Shown here: positions 1 to 8,010 of the stretch, piece by piece
Layout of the letters: each line of letters begins with the position of its first letter
Numbering within the stretch: position 1 is the first letter of the stretch
From: Nonomuraea ceibae
GTDB taxonomy: Bacteria > Actinomycetota > Actinomycetes > Streptosporangiales > Streptosporangiaceae
Length of the DNA: 64,000 bases
NCBI RefSeq assembly: GCF_019396325.1
Contig: NZ_JAHKRO010000013.1
Location: 1-64,000, forward strand
Direction of reading: 5' to 3'
Position numbers and translations under genes: made by a program
Notes under the pieces: model-generated
Databases searched by the model: none
What the model was told of the DNA's origin: nothing
What the model saw: only the letters and a program-made list of their open reading frames with translations

Positions 1-96
1 GAGGCGTTCTCGGCGCCGATCCCCGCGGGGCTATGGTCCGACCTGTGCGAGGCGGGCCTGCTGGACGAACGCGCCGTGGTGCACGCCGGACCGTGA
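1..96 (+). CDS. aldo/keto reductase, C-terminal end only
   Basis: The window opens inside a gene whose last 31 codons read to a TGA at 94-96. The tail contains PIPAGLWSDLCEAGLLDERA. This resembles the C-terminal helix of aldo/keto reductases of the aldose/fucose dehydrogenase group, which often end in a PIPAALW-type motif followed by a leucine-rich GLL segment. The TIM barrel and the Asp-Tyr-Lys-His active site would lie to the left of the window. The assignment rests only on this short tail, so it is tentative. The coding sense here argues that the antisense reading at 31-400 is not a real protein. Confidence 0.5.
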   Translation, partial: EAFSAPIPAGLWSDLCEAGLLDERAVVHAGP

Positions 97-843
97 GTCG
101 ATCGAGTCACAGTGCGGGCGTGCCGGGCTGACCACTGGGGATTGGCGTCGGCGGCCCGTTTCTGCCGTATTCCGGTGGCACCCGATGTTCTGCCTCCTGT
201 CCGGGACAGCTGGGACGGTCGGCCCCGCGCCTGCGGGGGTGGTCCGGCGCATGCTGGGGTGGTCCCCCACTCCGGCGGCAGTGTGCCCGGCCTCACCTCG
301 TTGGCCCGCCCTACATGAGGGTGGTCCCGCTGCGTATTTCCTCGGCTCATAGATTTGAAGTCCGCCCCGCACCCTGCAGGGGCTCGGCATCCGCGCCGTC
401 TGGAGCACTGTGGCGGAAGCGAGTGCCTCTTGGGCGTGCACCAGCTCGCCCGCTGCCCAGCGGATCTGGGACATCAGCAACTCGTAGCTACCGATAAGGG
501 CGGCGCTCGGCCAGGCTGCCATGACTCTGCCGATCACACTCGGCTCCGCGACGGCGACGTTGGCGCCGAGGCTGGCCAGGCTGCCGACCACGAGCAGGGT
601 CCAGGCCAGGGCACCACCGCGGGAACCACATCGGTTGGCCAGCAGTATGGACATCGAAGCGACGACGATCAGCCCGTCGACCGCTAGCGGAATGAGTACC
701 GCCGCGAAACGGTCCTCACCGTGGCGCAGGCAGAGCTCATGCATATGCCTGAAGGAAACAACCGCCGCGACCAGCGCGAGGAAGGCAACGCCGGCGATGG
801 TCGTCCGCTGAATGCGACGAACCGCGAGAGTGCTTGCCGCCAT
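31..843 (-). pseudogene. DUF2637-type membrane protein, decayed or frameshifted 3' part
   Basis: The ATG at 843 follows a GGGGTGA ribosome binding site. The first about 140 residues look genuine: a short basic N-terminus and four hydrophobic segments (about residues 15-35, 45-66, 78-98 and 103-120), with the PSAALIGSYELLM signature typical of DUF2637/SpdA-like proteins. These are common on actinomycete plasmids and integrative elements. After about residue 145 (near position 400) the reading turns into Arg/Pro/Ser-rich sequence with no visible fold, and it runs antisense through the aldo/keto reductase end at 1-96. The genuine gene therefore most likely ends or is frameshifted near 400. It could be the last remnant of an integrated element; no integrase, replication gene or attachment site is visible. 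Confidence 0.5.
97..400. other. spacer with no convincing gene
   Basis: This 300-bp stretch between the reductase stop and the intact part of the DUF2637 gene has only short overlapping readings with no family-like sequence and lower G+C than its surroundings. I see no tRNA, attachment repeat or terminator. It probably contains decayed coding DNA. Confidence 0.4.
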
Positions 844-998
844 CGCTGTTCACCCCGTCCGATCAGGGAGAACGAGAGTGGTGGAGGCATTGAAGGGCAT
901 GTACGTATCGGCGGTGTCCCCCCTCGGACACACGCCTTCGTACATGATCGCCCGAGCTCAGCTTGGGCGATCGCTGCGTTTACGGGCCGGTTCACGGC

Positions 999-1481
999 TC
1001 AGGGCGCAGGCCGGTCTCGGTCTCGTTCCTCTGGGCTCGTGCGAGCGGCGCGGGGTGAGACGAAGACGCAGAACGGGTGGCCGGCCGGGTCGGCGTACAC
1101 GTGGAGCGGCTCCTCGGGGTCGTCGGCGCGGTCCAGCAGCAGCCGGCCGCCGAGGCGCAGGACGCGTTCGTGCTGGGCCAGCAGGTCCTCCACCAAGGTC
1201 ACGGTCAGGTCCAGGTGCAGCTGCTGGGGGATCCCGTCCTGGGGCCAGGTCGGCTCGGGGAGCCGCTCGACCTGCTGGAAGGCAAGTTGCGGAGCGCCCT
1301 CGGGGGTTCGCAGCACCAGCCAGTCGCGGCCCCGTTCGTCGTCGCCGCCCGCCTCGGGCGGGTCGTCGCCCGGCCGGTAGACCAGGCCGAGCAGGTGGCG
1401 GTAGAACTCGGCCAGGGCTCTGGCGTCGGTGCAGTCGAGCACCACCTGGCACAACGTGGGCCTGACGTCCTGTCCGGTCAA
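999..1481 (-). CDS. VOC family (glyoxalase/bleomycin-resistance fold) protein
   Basis: Encodes about 160 residues. The TTG at 1481 is chosen because a GAGGAGG ribosome binding site lies nine bases upstream (1491-1497) and it gives the usual single-domain VOC length; longer in-frame starts would add an unlikely basic extension. The protein begins with the beta strand and helix typical of the fold (QVVLDCTDARALAEFYRHLL). It contains a QLHLDLTV strand with a candidate metal His and ends with ADPAGHPFCVF, the final betabetabeta signature. Members include glyoxalases, dioxygenases and drug-binding proteins; nothing fixes the substrate. It is divergent from the sigma-factor gene to its right. Confidence 0.8.
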   Translation of the reverse strand: MTGQDVRPTLCQVVLDCTDARALAEFYRHLLGLVYRPGDDPPEAGGDDERGRDWLVLRTPEGAPQLAFQQVERLPEPTWPQDGIPQQLHLDLTVTLVEDLLAQHERVLRLGGRLLLDRADDPEEPLHVYADPAGHPFCVFVSPRAARTSPEERDRDRPAP

Positions 1482-1652
1482 TCGAACGCGCCTCCTCGTG
1501 ATGTGACGTGTCTTCTGCACCTGCCGCCCCGGTTCAAACGAGCGGCCCACCGCCGGCCGCCCGCGGCGCGGTAGAAGCGGTCGCGGGAAGAAAAGGCGCG
1601 GGTGCCGTGAAGGGTGGATGAAAGTAGCGTTCTCCATCCGGAAGGAACACTC

Positions 1653-1673
1653 ATGACAGAGACGGCCACATGA
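1653..1673 (+). CDS. six-codon upstream ORF coupled to the sigma-factor gene
   Basis: A strong GGAAGGA ribosome binding site (1640-1646) sits six bases before an ATG at 1653 that opens a six-codon frame, MTETAT. Its TGA (1671-1673) overlaps the ATG of the sigma-factor gene (1670) in an ATGA junction. The sigma gene has no Shine-Dalgarno sequence of its own at the right distance, so its translation may depend on ribosomes ending the small frame. Whether the hexapeptide itself matters is unknown. Confidence 0.45.
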   Translation: MTETAT

Positions 1674-2239
1674 CCGCCGATGTGGGCGAGCAGGTGACCG
1701 ATGCCGATCTCGTCGCAGGCTACCGGCGGAACCCTGAGCTGTTCACCGCCGTATATGACCGGTATTTCCACGACATCTACCGCTACGTAACGGGCCGCCT
1801 GGGCAGCCAGGCGGCCGAGGACATCACGGCGGAGACGTTTCTGCTGGCGTTCGACCGGCGTGACCGGTTCAACCTGGAGCGAGGCGGCCTGCGGCCCTGG
1901 CTGTTCGGCTTCGCCACGAACCTGGTGGCCCGGCATCGCCACAAGGAGGCCCGGCGCTACAAGGCGCTGGCCCGGCTGGATCCCGCGCCGGTCGTGGAGG
2001 GGCACGAGAACCGGGTCGTCGCCGCCGTGACCGCGCAGCCGTACCTGGCCGTGGCGCTCGCCTCGCTGAACGGCGGCGAGCGTGACGTGCTGCTGCTTCT
2101 CGCCCTCGGCCAGCTCAGCTACACCGAGATCGCCCAGGCGCTCGGCATTTCCCTCGGCACGGTGGGCTCACGGCTCAGCCGGGCCCGCGCCAAGATCCAG
2201 GCCCTCACTGACAAGGAGACCACCCATGAACGACCTTGA
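1670..2239 (+). CDS. ECF-type RNA polymerase sigma factor
   Basis: The 189-residue protein has the two conserved sigma regions. Region 2 lies at about residues 20-85 (ELFTAVYDRYFHDIYRYV, then DITAETFLLAF and RPWLFGFATNLVARH). Region 4 lies at about 125-180, with a helix-turn-helix in YTEIAQALGISLGTVGSRLSRAR. This is the size and order of an extracytoplasmic-function sigma factor, which directs RNA polymerase to a small stress or envelope regulon. The gene overlaps the next one by 14 bases; that gene encodes a single-pass membrane protein that probably holds the sigma factor inactive. The start is coupled to the upstream six-codon frame. Confidence 0.9.
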   Translation: MTADVGEQVTDADLVAGYRRNPELFTAVYDRYFHDIYRYVTGRLGSQAAEDITAETFLLAFDRRDRFNLERGGLRPWLFGFATNLVARHRHKEARRYKALARLDPAPVVEGHENRVVAAVTAQPYLAVALASLNGGERDVLLLLALGQLSYTEIAQALGISLGTVGSRLSRARAKIQALTDKETTHERP

Positions 2240-3095
2240 CGAGATCGCCGCCCTGCTGAGCGGGCCGGAGCCGTCCGCGGCGGCGGTCGCGCGCGGGCGG
2301 GAGCGCCTGAGGCGCAGGGCGCGGACGAGCCGGATGCGCCGGCGGGCCGGGTGGTTCGTCCCGGGGATCGCGCTGGTCGCCGCCGGCGCCACGGCGGCGG
2401 TGGTGTTCGCGGCGGGAGCGCCCGCGAACGACGGCGCGCCGGTCACGGGCAGGGAGGTGCTGCTCATGGCCGCCGCCACGGCGGAACGCACGCCCCAGGG
2501 TTCGGGGACGTACTGGCACGTCAGGCATCAGCGGCTCCAGTCGGACATCCCGCCGATGGAGACCTGGACCAGGCGTGACGGCAAGCGCTGGACCAGGGGG
2601 GTGCCGGGGGATCCGCCCGACGCCGTCGTCCCGGCACCGGCCTGGAAGACGCTCCGGCTCAAGGGCGCCGAGATCGGCTTCGAGGAGCTCGAAAGGCTGC
2701 CGACGGACCCGGAGCCGCTGAAGGCGTGGATCGCCGCCCGCACGGGCGACGAGAAGGACATGTTCGGCTCCGAGGTCCGGGGCGATCCCACCTTCACCCT
2801 GCTCGCGCTGATCACGGGCCTCCCGGCGCCGGCGGAGGTGCGCTCGGCGGCGTTCCGCGCGCTCGCCGCGACGCCGGGGGTGGAGAACGCGGGCCCGGCC
2901 GAGGACGGGCAGCGGGTGCGTTTCCCCAGCCCCGACGGCGGCATGGACATCGAGCTGGTCATCGATCCCGGGAAGGCCCGGGTGGTCCGTGCCAACCTGG
3001 TCATCGTCGACGACGGCGACCTGTCGTTCAGCTCCGGGTTCATCTCGGTGTCCACCGGGTGGACGGACGAGCTGCCTCCGGTGCGGAAGGGCTGA
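2226..3095 (+). CDS. CU044_5270-type membrane protein, probable sigma-factor partner
   Basis: Encodes 289 residues from the ATG at 2226, preceded by AAGGAGA (2213-2219). The N-terminal about 40 residues are Arg-rich and cytoplasmic. One membrane segment follows (about residues 42-62, WFVPGIALVAAGATAAVVF) and then an about 220-residue extracytoplasmic domain with GSGTYWHVRHQ and other features of the CU044_5270 family. In actinobacteria this family usually sits directly behind an ECF sigma factor, as here, with overlapping genes. The layout suggests a membrane anti-sigma or sensor role. No classical zinc HxxxCxxC motif is seen, so the anti-sigma role is inferred from context. Confidence 0.75.
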   Translation: MNDLDEIAALLSGPEPSAAAVARGRERLRRRARTSRMRRRAGWFVPGIALVAAGATAAVVFAAGAPANDGAPVTGREVLLMAAATAERTPQGSGTYWHVRHQRLQSDIPPMETWTRRDGKRWTRGVPGDPPDAVVPAPAWKTLRLKGAEIGFEELERLPTDPEPLKAWIAARTGDEKDMFGSEVRGDPTFTLLALITGLPAPAEVRSAAFRALAATPGVENAGPAEDGQRVRFPSPDGGMDIELVIDPGKARVVRANLVIVDDGDLSFSSGFISVSTGWTDELPPVRKG

Positions 3096-3114
3096 CAGGG
3101 CTGAAAGGGGATCG

Positions 3115-6100
3115 TCAGCCGACGGCGTAGGCGCGGATCACGGTCTGGGTGACGGCGTTGCCCGCCCGATCCTTGACCGTCGCGCGTAGCGAGACGTGCC
3201 CGGGGGTCGCGGGGTTGGACAGCCGGGCCGTCCAGCCCGACCGGGTCACCCGGACAGGCGCCGGTCGCCACGTCTTCCCGTCGTCGGCGGACGCCTCCAG
3301 CCTGACGGACGAGACGGCCGCCCCTCGGGCGCCGGGGGCCCGCTCGACCCGGATCGGCAGGGTGGTCCGTGACCCCGGCTCAGCGCGGTTGGCGTCGTCG
3401 AGACCCTGCGGCGCGTAGCGCACGGCCATCAGCGGCAGGGGCTCGGGCTCGGCCGTCCGGGCGGAGCGGAAGGTCCAGACGGCCTCGACGCCCGTGGACA
3501 GCGCCGCTTCCGGCCGCCGGGAGGAGGCGGTCAGCGTGTAGGCGGTGTCCGCCTCAGGCACCGTGGCCGTGAGCGTGCATTCCTCGCTCCGGTAGGGGAG
3601 GCAGCCGGTGATGCCGGTCGTGGCGATCCGCTTCCCGTTCGCGGTCAGGGTGAGGGCGCCGGTCGCGGCCGCGTCCATGCCGGTACGGCCGGCGGCTCCG
3701 CTGCTGTACAGGCCGACGGCGGGGAAGTCCAGCGTGTCGCCGGTACGGCTGCCGCCCGGCGAGGCGAACGACGGGCCGGTCACCGCGGCGTTCCAGACCT
3801 GGGTGAAGTCCTTGTCACGCACCGGGCCGGTGCCGACCTCCGTCAGAGTGCCCGTGCTGAACTCCTCGTTCCACGCGAATCCCGGGGTGAGGTACCGCGT
3901 CCGGCTGCCCGGTTGCGGGATGTCCCACGTGCTCGCCCCTCCCCCGACGTCGCTGCCGGGCAGCACCGGCCCCGAGTGCAGCGCGCCCGTGGCGCCCGGC
4001 GCGGCCGAGCGGAACGTCTCGGTCGCCTTGACCATGTCCCGGGTCCGCGCGGCGTACCCGGGGTCGTCAGGGAAGCCGTCCGTACGGTGGTCCACGAGGT
4101 CATAGCGGTACGGGCTGAACGCCGTGTCCTTCTTGACCCAGGCGACATGGGCCAGGTAGGCGAGGCCCGGCTGCCGCACCGGGACGACGTAGTAGCCGCC
4201 GGCGTAGTTGTAGGCGAACATCGCGGCCTTCCAGGGGCCGTTGACCAGGGAAAGGCCGAACGTGGGGTCGGGGACGGCGGTGGGGTCGTCGACCGTGAAC
4301 GCGAACCGCTTCGCCTGGCGGCCGTCGATCGTCAGCGACACGTCGGCGTCGTCGATCTCGAACGGCTGGTGCGCGAACGTCAGGCTGTGTTCCGCCCTGC
4401 CGAAGACGGTGGTGGAGACGTTCCAGCGTCCCTTCGGCAGCCTGATCCTGGCCACGTTCCCGTGGAAGACGAGGCTGCGCTGCGCGCCGGTCTCCTGGTC
4501 GTAGACGACTCCCCGGATCCCGTCGGCGGCGGCCCCGTCCCTGCCCAGGACGGTCACCGTGGCGTCGTAGGACTCCGGCTCCACGTAGGCGCCGGCCGGG
4601 GTGCGGATCACCGTGTCACCGGCCGTGGCGGTGACGATGCCCGGATGGTCGCCGGGGCTCCTGCCTCCGGCGTCGATCGTCACCGTGACCGACGCCTCCC
4701 CGCCCGCTGGCACCTCCAGGCGCTGCGGCGACAGCGTGAGCACGTCCGAGTCGGCGGCGAGGTCCAGGGTGACGGGCGTGCTCCCGGTGTTGGCGTACGT
4801 GATCTTCCCGGTGGCCTGCCGCTCGCCCGGGTGCTGCCAGGGGAACACGGCCCACACGCCGGTGGGCGTGGCGAGCACCTCCTGGGCCAGCGAGCGGGGC
4901 ACGTCCACCCGCCCGGTGCCCTGCTGGTACGGCGTGGCGCCACCGGTCGGCCTGGCGCTGCCGACGAGCGCCGCCTTGAGCTGCTGCCCGCTCCAGCCGG
5001 GGTGGCGCTGGGCGAGGACGGCCGCCGCGCCCACCACGTGCGGGGTGGCCATCGACGTGCCGCTCTTGGCCACATGGGTACCGTCGGCGGTGCCCGTCGC
5101 GGCGGCGGCCACGATGTCCACGCCGGGGGCGGTGACGTCCGGCTTGACCGCGTGGTCGCCGACGCGCGGGCCCGTGCTGGAGAAGTCGGCCACCTGGTCG
5201 GCGTGGTCGACCGCGCCGACGGTCAGCGCGGCGTCCGCGCTGCCGGGGGAGTACAGGGTGCCGACGCCCTGGTCACCCTCGTTGCCCGAGGCCACCACGA
5301 ACAGGGTGCCCGTGTCGCGCGACAGCGTGTTCACCGCCTCCTCGACCGGGTCGAGGCCGGGTTCGTCGGGGCTGCCGAAGCTCATGTTGACGACCTTGGC
5401 CTTGACCTCCGTGGCGGCCCACTCCATCCCGGCCAGGATCGCGGAGTCGGTGATCCCGGCGGCTCCGCCCACCTTGCCGAGGGCGATGCGGGCTCCCGGC
5501 GCCACGCCTCGGTACTTCTCCCCTGCTCCGGCGATGATCGAGGCGACGTGGGTGCCGTGTCCGAGACGGTCCTCGATGCCGGGCTCGTCGGAGAAGTTCC
5601 GTGACTGGGTGACCACGTCCTTCAGGTCCGGATGCGTGGGGTCGTACCCGCTGTCGAGCACGGCGACCGTGACGCCCTGCCCGGTCAGGCCCTGCCGCCA
5701 CGCCTCGGTCGCGCCGATCTGCTCGGTGCTGCGGTCCAGGGTGTACGAGCGCCGGCCGTCGACCCAGATCCTGCTCTTGCCCTCGGCCAGGGTGGACGCC
5801 CCGGCGAGCAGGCCCCGCCACGCCTCGGCGGCGCTCTTCTTGGCCACCCGCTGCGCCGTCATGCCCAGGCTGTTCAGCCGCCGGGTCGCCGCGGCGGCGC
5901 CCTTCAGCGCGGGCGCCGTTCCCTCGGGCGACCGGGTGATCAGCGGGATGTCGGCCGTGTCCGCGTCGCCGTAGCGCCAGGCGAGCAGCTGGGTGACGTC
6001 GAACAGCCGCTCGTCCAGCACCCCCTGGTCGATCAGGGGCGCGGCGTCGGACGGGATCACGTACAGGTGCCCGTCGCGGTACCCGGACGTGAAGTGCACC

Positions 6101-6285
6101 TCCCGCTCCGCGCCCGGCTCCACCCGGAACCTCTTGCCCGTGACCACGACCCGGTCGCCGGTCAGCAGCGTCACGCTGCCCGCCGCGTCCAAGCTCGCAT
6201 GCCCGGCCGCGGCGGCCGCCGGTGTCGCGCCCGCGCTCAGCGTGCCTGCCAGGACCGCTGCCACGAGTTTCTTGCCTGATGTCAT
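3115..6285 (-). CDS. secreted subtilisin-family (S8) serine protease, multidomain
   Basis: About 1056 residues from the ATG at 6285; an upstream TTG at 6297 is possible. A Sec signal peptide occupies residues 1-26 (basic start, then an Ala-rich core ending AAAAA). A pro-region to about residue 190 carries the inhibitor-like strand VTLLTGDRVVV. The peptidase domain has the complete triad: Asp211 (VAVLDSGYDPTHPDL), His243 (GHGTHVASI) and Ser411 (SGTSMATPHV), with oxyanion Asn in ASGNEG. About 600 residues of beta-rich C-terminal domains follow, ending in an Ig-like domain (VSSVRLEASADDGKTW, then TPGHVSLRATVKDRAGNAV). It probably digests extracellular protein. It is monocistronic and convergent with the sigma operon. 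Confidence 0.93.
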   Translation of the reverse strand: MTSGKKLVAAVLAGTLSAGATPAAAAAGHASLDAAGSVTLLTGDRVVVTGKRFRVEPGAEREVHFTSGYRDGHLYVIPSDAAPLIDQGVLDERLFDVTQLLAWRYGDADTADIPLITRSPEGTAPALKGAAAATRRLNSLGMTAQRVAKKSAAEAWRGLLAGASTLAEGKSRIWVDGRRSYTLDRSTEQIGATEAWRQGLTGQGVTVAVLDSGYDPTHPDLKDVVTQSRNFSDEPGIEDRLGHGTHVASIIAGAGEKYRGVAPGARIALGKVGGAAGITDSAILAGMEWAATEVKAKVVNMSFGSPDEPGLDPVEEAVNTLSRDTGTLFVVASGNEGDQGVGTLYSPGSADAALTVGAVDHADQVADFSSTGPRVGDHAVKPDVTAPGVDIVAAAATGTADGTHVAKSGTSMATPHVVGAAAVLAQRHPGWSGQQLKAALVGSARPTGGATPYQQGTGRVDVPRSLAQEVLATPTGVWAVFPWQHPGERQATGKITYANTGSTPVTLDLAADSDVLTLSPQRLEVPAGGEASVTVTIDAGGRSPGDHPGIVTATAGDTVIRTPAGAYVEPESYDATVTVLGRDGAAADGIRGVVYDQETGAQRSLVFHGNVARIRLPKGRWNVSTTVFGRAEHSLTFAHQPFEIDDADVSLTIDGRQAKRFAFTVDDPTAVPDPTFGLSLVNGPWKAAMFAYNYAGGYYVVPVRQPGLAYLAHVAWVKKDTAFSPYRYDLVDHRTDGFPDDPGYAARTRDMVKATETFRSAAPGATGALHSGPVLPGSDVGGGASTWDIPQPGSRTRYLTPGFAWNEEFSTGTLTEVGTGPVRDKDFTQVWNAAVTGPSFASPGGSRTGDTLDFPAVGLYSSGAAGRTGMDAAATGALTLTANGKRIATTGITGCLPYRSEECTLTATVPEADTAYTLTASSRRPEAALSTGVEAVWTFRSARTAEPEPLPLMAVRYAPQGLDDANRAEPGSRTTLPIRVERAPGARGAAVSSVRLEASADDGKTWRPAPVRVTRSGWTARLSNPATPGHVSLRATVKDRAGNAVTQTVIRAYAVG

Positions 6286-6357
6286 TGACCCTCGCAAGAT
6301 GAGAAATCGATTCGCTTTCCTCCCCTGTTCCTTCGAAGGTCGTTTCTTCTTCCACGG

Positions 6358-8010
6358 CTATCGGGCGAACAGCTGGGACAGCCTCTCGCTGAGCTGGTCG
6401 TAGGGGCCTTCGGCGGCGACGCGTCCCTCCTCCAGCAGCACGATGTGGTCGGCTTCCCGGATGGTGGAGAGCCGGTGGGCGATGACGAGCGTGGCCCGGC
6501 CCGCGGCGGCTCGCCGGAGCGCCTCGGTGAGGCGGGCCTCGTTCTCGGGGTCGAGGTTGGCCACCGCCTCGTCCAGGACGAGCACCGGGGCCCGCGTGGC
6601 CAGCGCCCGGGCGACCGCCACCCGGGCGCGCTGGCCGCCGGAGAGCGTGACGCCCCGTTCCCCGACGGGAAGCTCCGGGTCGATGGCGAGCTGCGCGGTG
6701 CGCAGCGCCCCGGCCACGTCGGCGTCGGGCGCGCCGAGTCGCACGTTCTGCCCGACCGTGCCGGCGAACAGGTGCACGTCCTGGGGCACCACCGTGACGT
6801 GCCGGTGCGGCTCGGCGATGTTCGGCAGGGGCACGCCGCCGACCAGGATGCGCCCGTCGTCCGGGTCCCAGTGGCGCAGCAGCAGTGACACGCAGGTGGA
6901 CTTGCCCGCCCCCGACGCGCCGACCAGGGCGACGGTCGTGCCGTACGGGATGCGGAACGACACTCCGCGCAGCACGTCGGGCCCCTCGGGCGTGTAGCGG
7001 AACCGTACGTTCTCGAAGACCACGTCCGGGCGGGCGGCGACCTCGCGCGGCTCCTGCGGCGGGGGCACGTTGGCGGGTGCGGTGACCAGCGTGTGCACCC
7101 GGTCGGCGGCCGCGCGCAGCGTGCCGTACTCCTTGAGCAGCAGCGCCACCTGGGCGGCCGGGCCCAGCGAGCTGGCGGCGAGGATCATGGCGAGCGGGGC
7201 GTCGGCGGGGGTCCGGATGACGGTGACGACCAGGAGCAGCGTCCCCGCCGCCGCGACGGCGAGGAGCAGGTCGGTGAGCGCCGCCTCCAGCCCGCCGCGG
7301 GCCGCGTTCGCCGCCTGGGCGCGGGCCAGCCGGCGGGTCTTGCGGGCCAGCAGGTCCCTGCGGCGGTCGAGCGCGCGGAAGGCGGTGAGCTCGCGCATGC
7401 CCTGGACGGTGTCGACCACGTCGGACGTCAGCTCGGCGGTGGCGGCCCGCAGTTCGTCGCCGTGCCGGCGGGAGGTCTTGCGCAGCCACAGCGGCACGGC
7501 GAGCACGCACGCGGCCAGCGGGAGCGAGACGGCCAGGAGCAGGGGGTCGATCATCGCCGCGGCCACGGTCCCGGCCGTCAGCACCGTGCCCGCCGTGATG
7601 AGCTGCGCCAGGGTGTGCGCGAACAGCCATTCCAGGGTCTCGATGTCGGACAGCGCGGCGGCGGACAGGTCGCCGCTGCGGCGGCCCAGCAGGCGGGCGG
7701 GGGTGATCCTGGCGACCGCGTCGTACACCTGACCCCGGAGCCTGGCCAGCACCAGGTACGCCAGGTCGTGCGCGACGTAGGTCTCCCACCAGGCGGCCAG
7801 TGTGGCGACCACGACGAGCCCGCCGAGCACGGCGCCGGCCAGGCCGAGGGGCGCGCTCTGGCCGGCGATCGCCCGGCCGGCCAGCCAGGCGCCGGTCACG
7901 GCCGCGCCGAGCACGGCGAGCTGCCCGATCAGGTTCGCGGCCAGGGTGGAGAGGAAGGCCCGGCGGTGCGCGCCGACGGCGCCCGCGAGCCAGCGGATGG
8001 ACGGGGTCAT
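6358..8010 (-). CDS. ABC transporter, fused permease/ATPase, subunit B of a heterodimer
   Basis: The 550-residue protein has a six-helix exporter-type membrane domain (about residues 15-300) and a nucleotide-binding domain with Walker A GASGAGKST (Lys370), signature LSGGQRARVAVARAL and Walker B VLVLDEA (Asp480-Glu481), then the H-loop IAHRLST. Its ATG at 8010 overlaps the stop of the preceding, similar gene, so the two are translated together and should form a heterodimer. Such pairs include CydDC-type exporters and the exporter-fold siderophore importers IrtAB and YbtPQ. The divergent FecBCDE-type operon and the Zur-like boxes between them favour metallophore transport. No siderophore-reductase domain is present. 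Confidence 0.85.
   Translation of the reverse strand: MTPSIRWLAGAVGAHRRAFLSTLAANLIGQLAVLGAAVTGAWLAGRAIAGQSAPLGLAGAVLGGLVVVATLAAWWETYVAHDLAYLVLARLRGQVYDAVARITPARLLGRRSGDLSAAALSDIETLEWLFAHTLAQLITAGTVLTAGTVAAAMIDPLLLAVSLPLAACVLAVPLWLRKTSRRHGDELRAATAELTSDVVDTVQGMRELTAFRALDRRRDLLARKTRRLARAQAANAARGGLEAALTDLLLAVAAAGTLLLVVTVIRTPADAPLAMILAASSLGPAAQVALLLKEYGTLRAAADRVHTLVTAPANVPPPQEPREVAARPDVVFENVRFRYTPEGPDVLRGVSFRIPYGTTVALVGASGAGKSTCVSLLLRHWDPDDGRILVGGVPLPNIAEPHRHVTVVPQDVHLFAGTVGQNVRLGAPDADVAGALRTAQLAIDPELPVGERGVTLSGGQRARVAVARALATRAPVLVLDEAVANLDPENEARLTEALRRAAAGRATLVIAHRLSTIREADHIVLLEEGRVAAEGPYDQLSERLSQLFAR

Noticed and set aside
97..310. tRNA or attachment site next to the DUF2637 remnant
   Set aside because: No cloverleaf or direct repeat could be found by eye.
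3913..5604. Long + strand frame opposite the subtilase
   Set aside because: Antisense shadow of a gene with a complete catalytic triad.
5273..7789. Very long minus-strand open frame spanning the protease and ABC genes
   Set aside because: It is Arg/Gly/Pro-rich, crosses two well-supported genes in another frame and has no family motif; an effect of high G+C.
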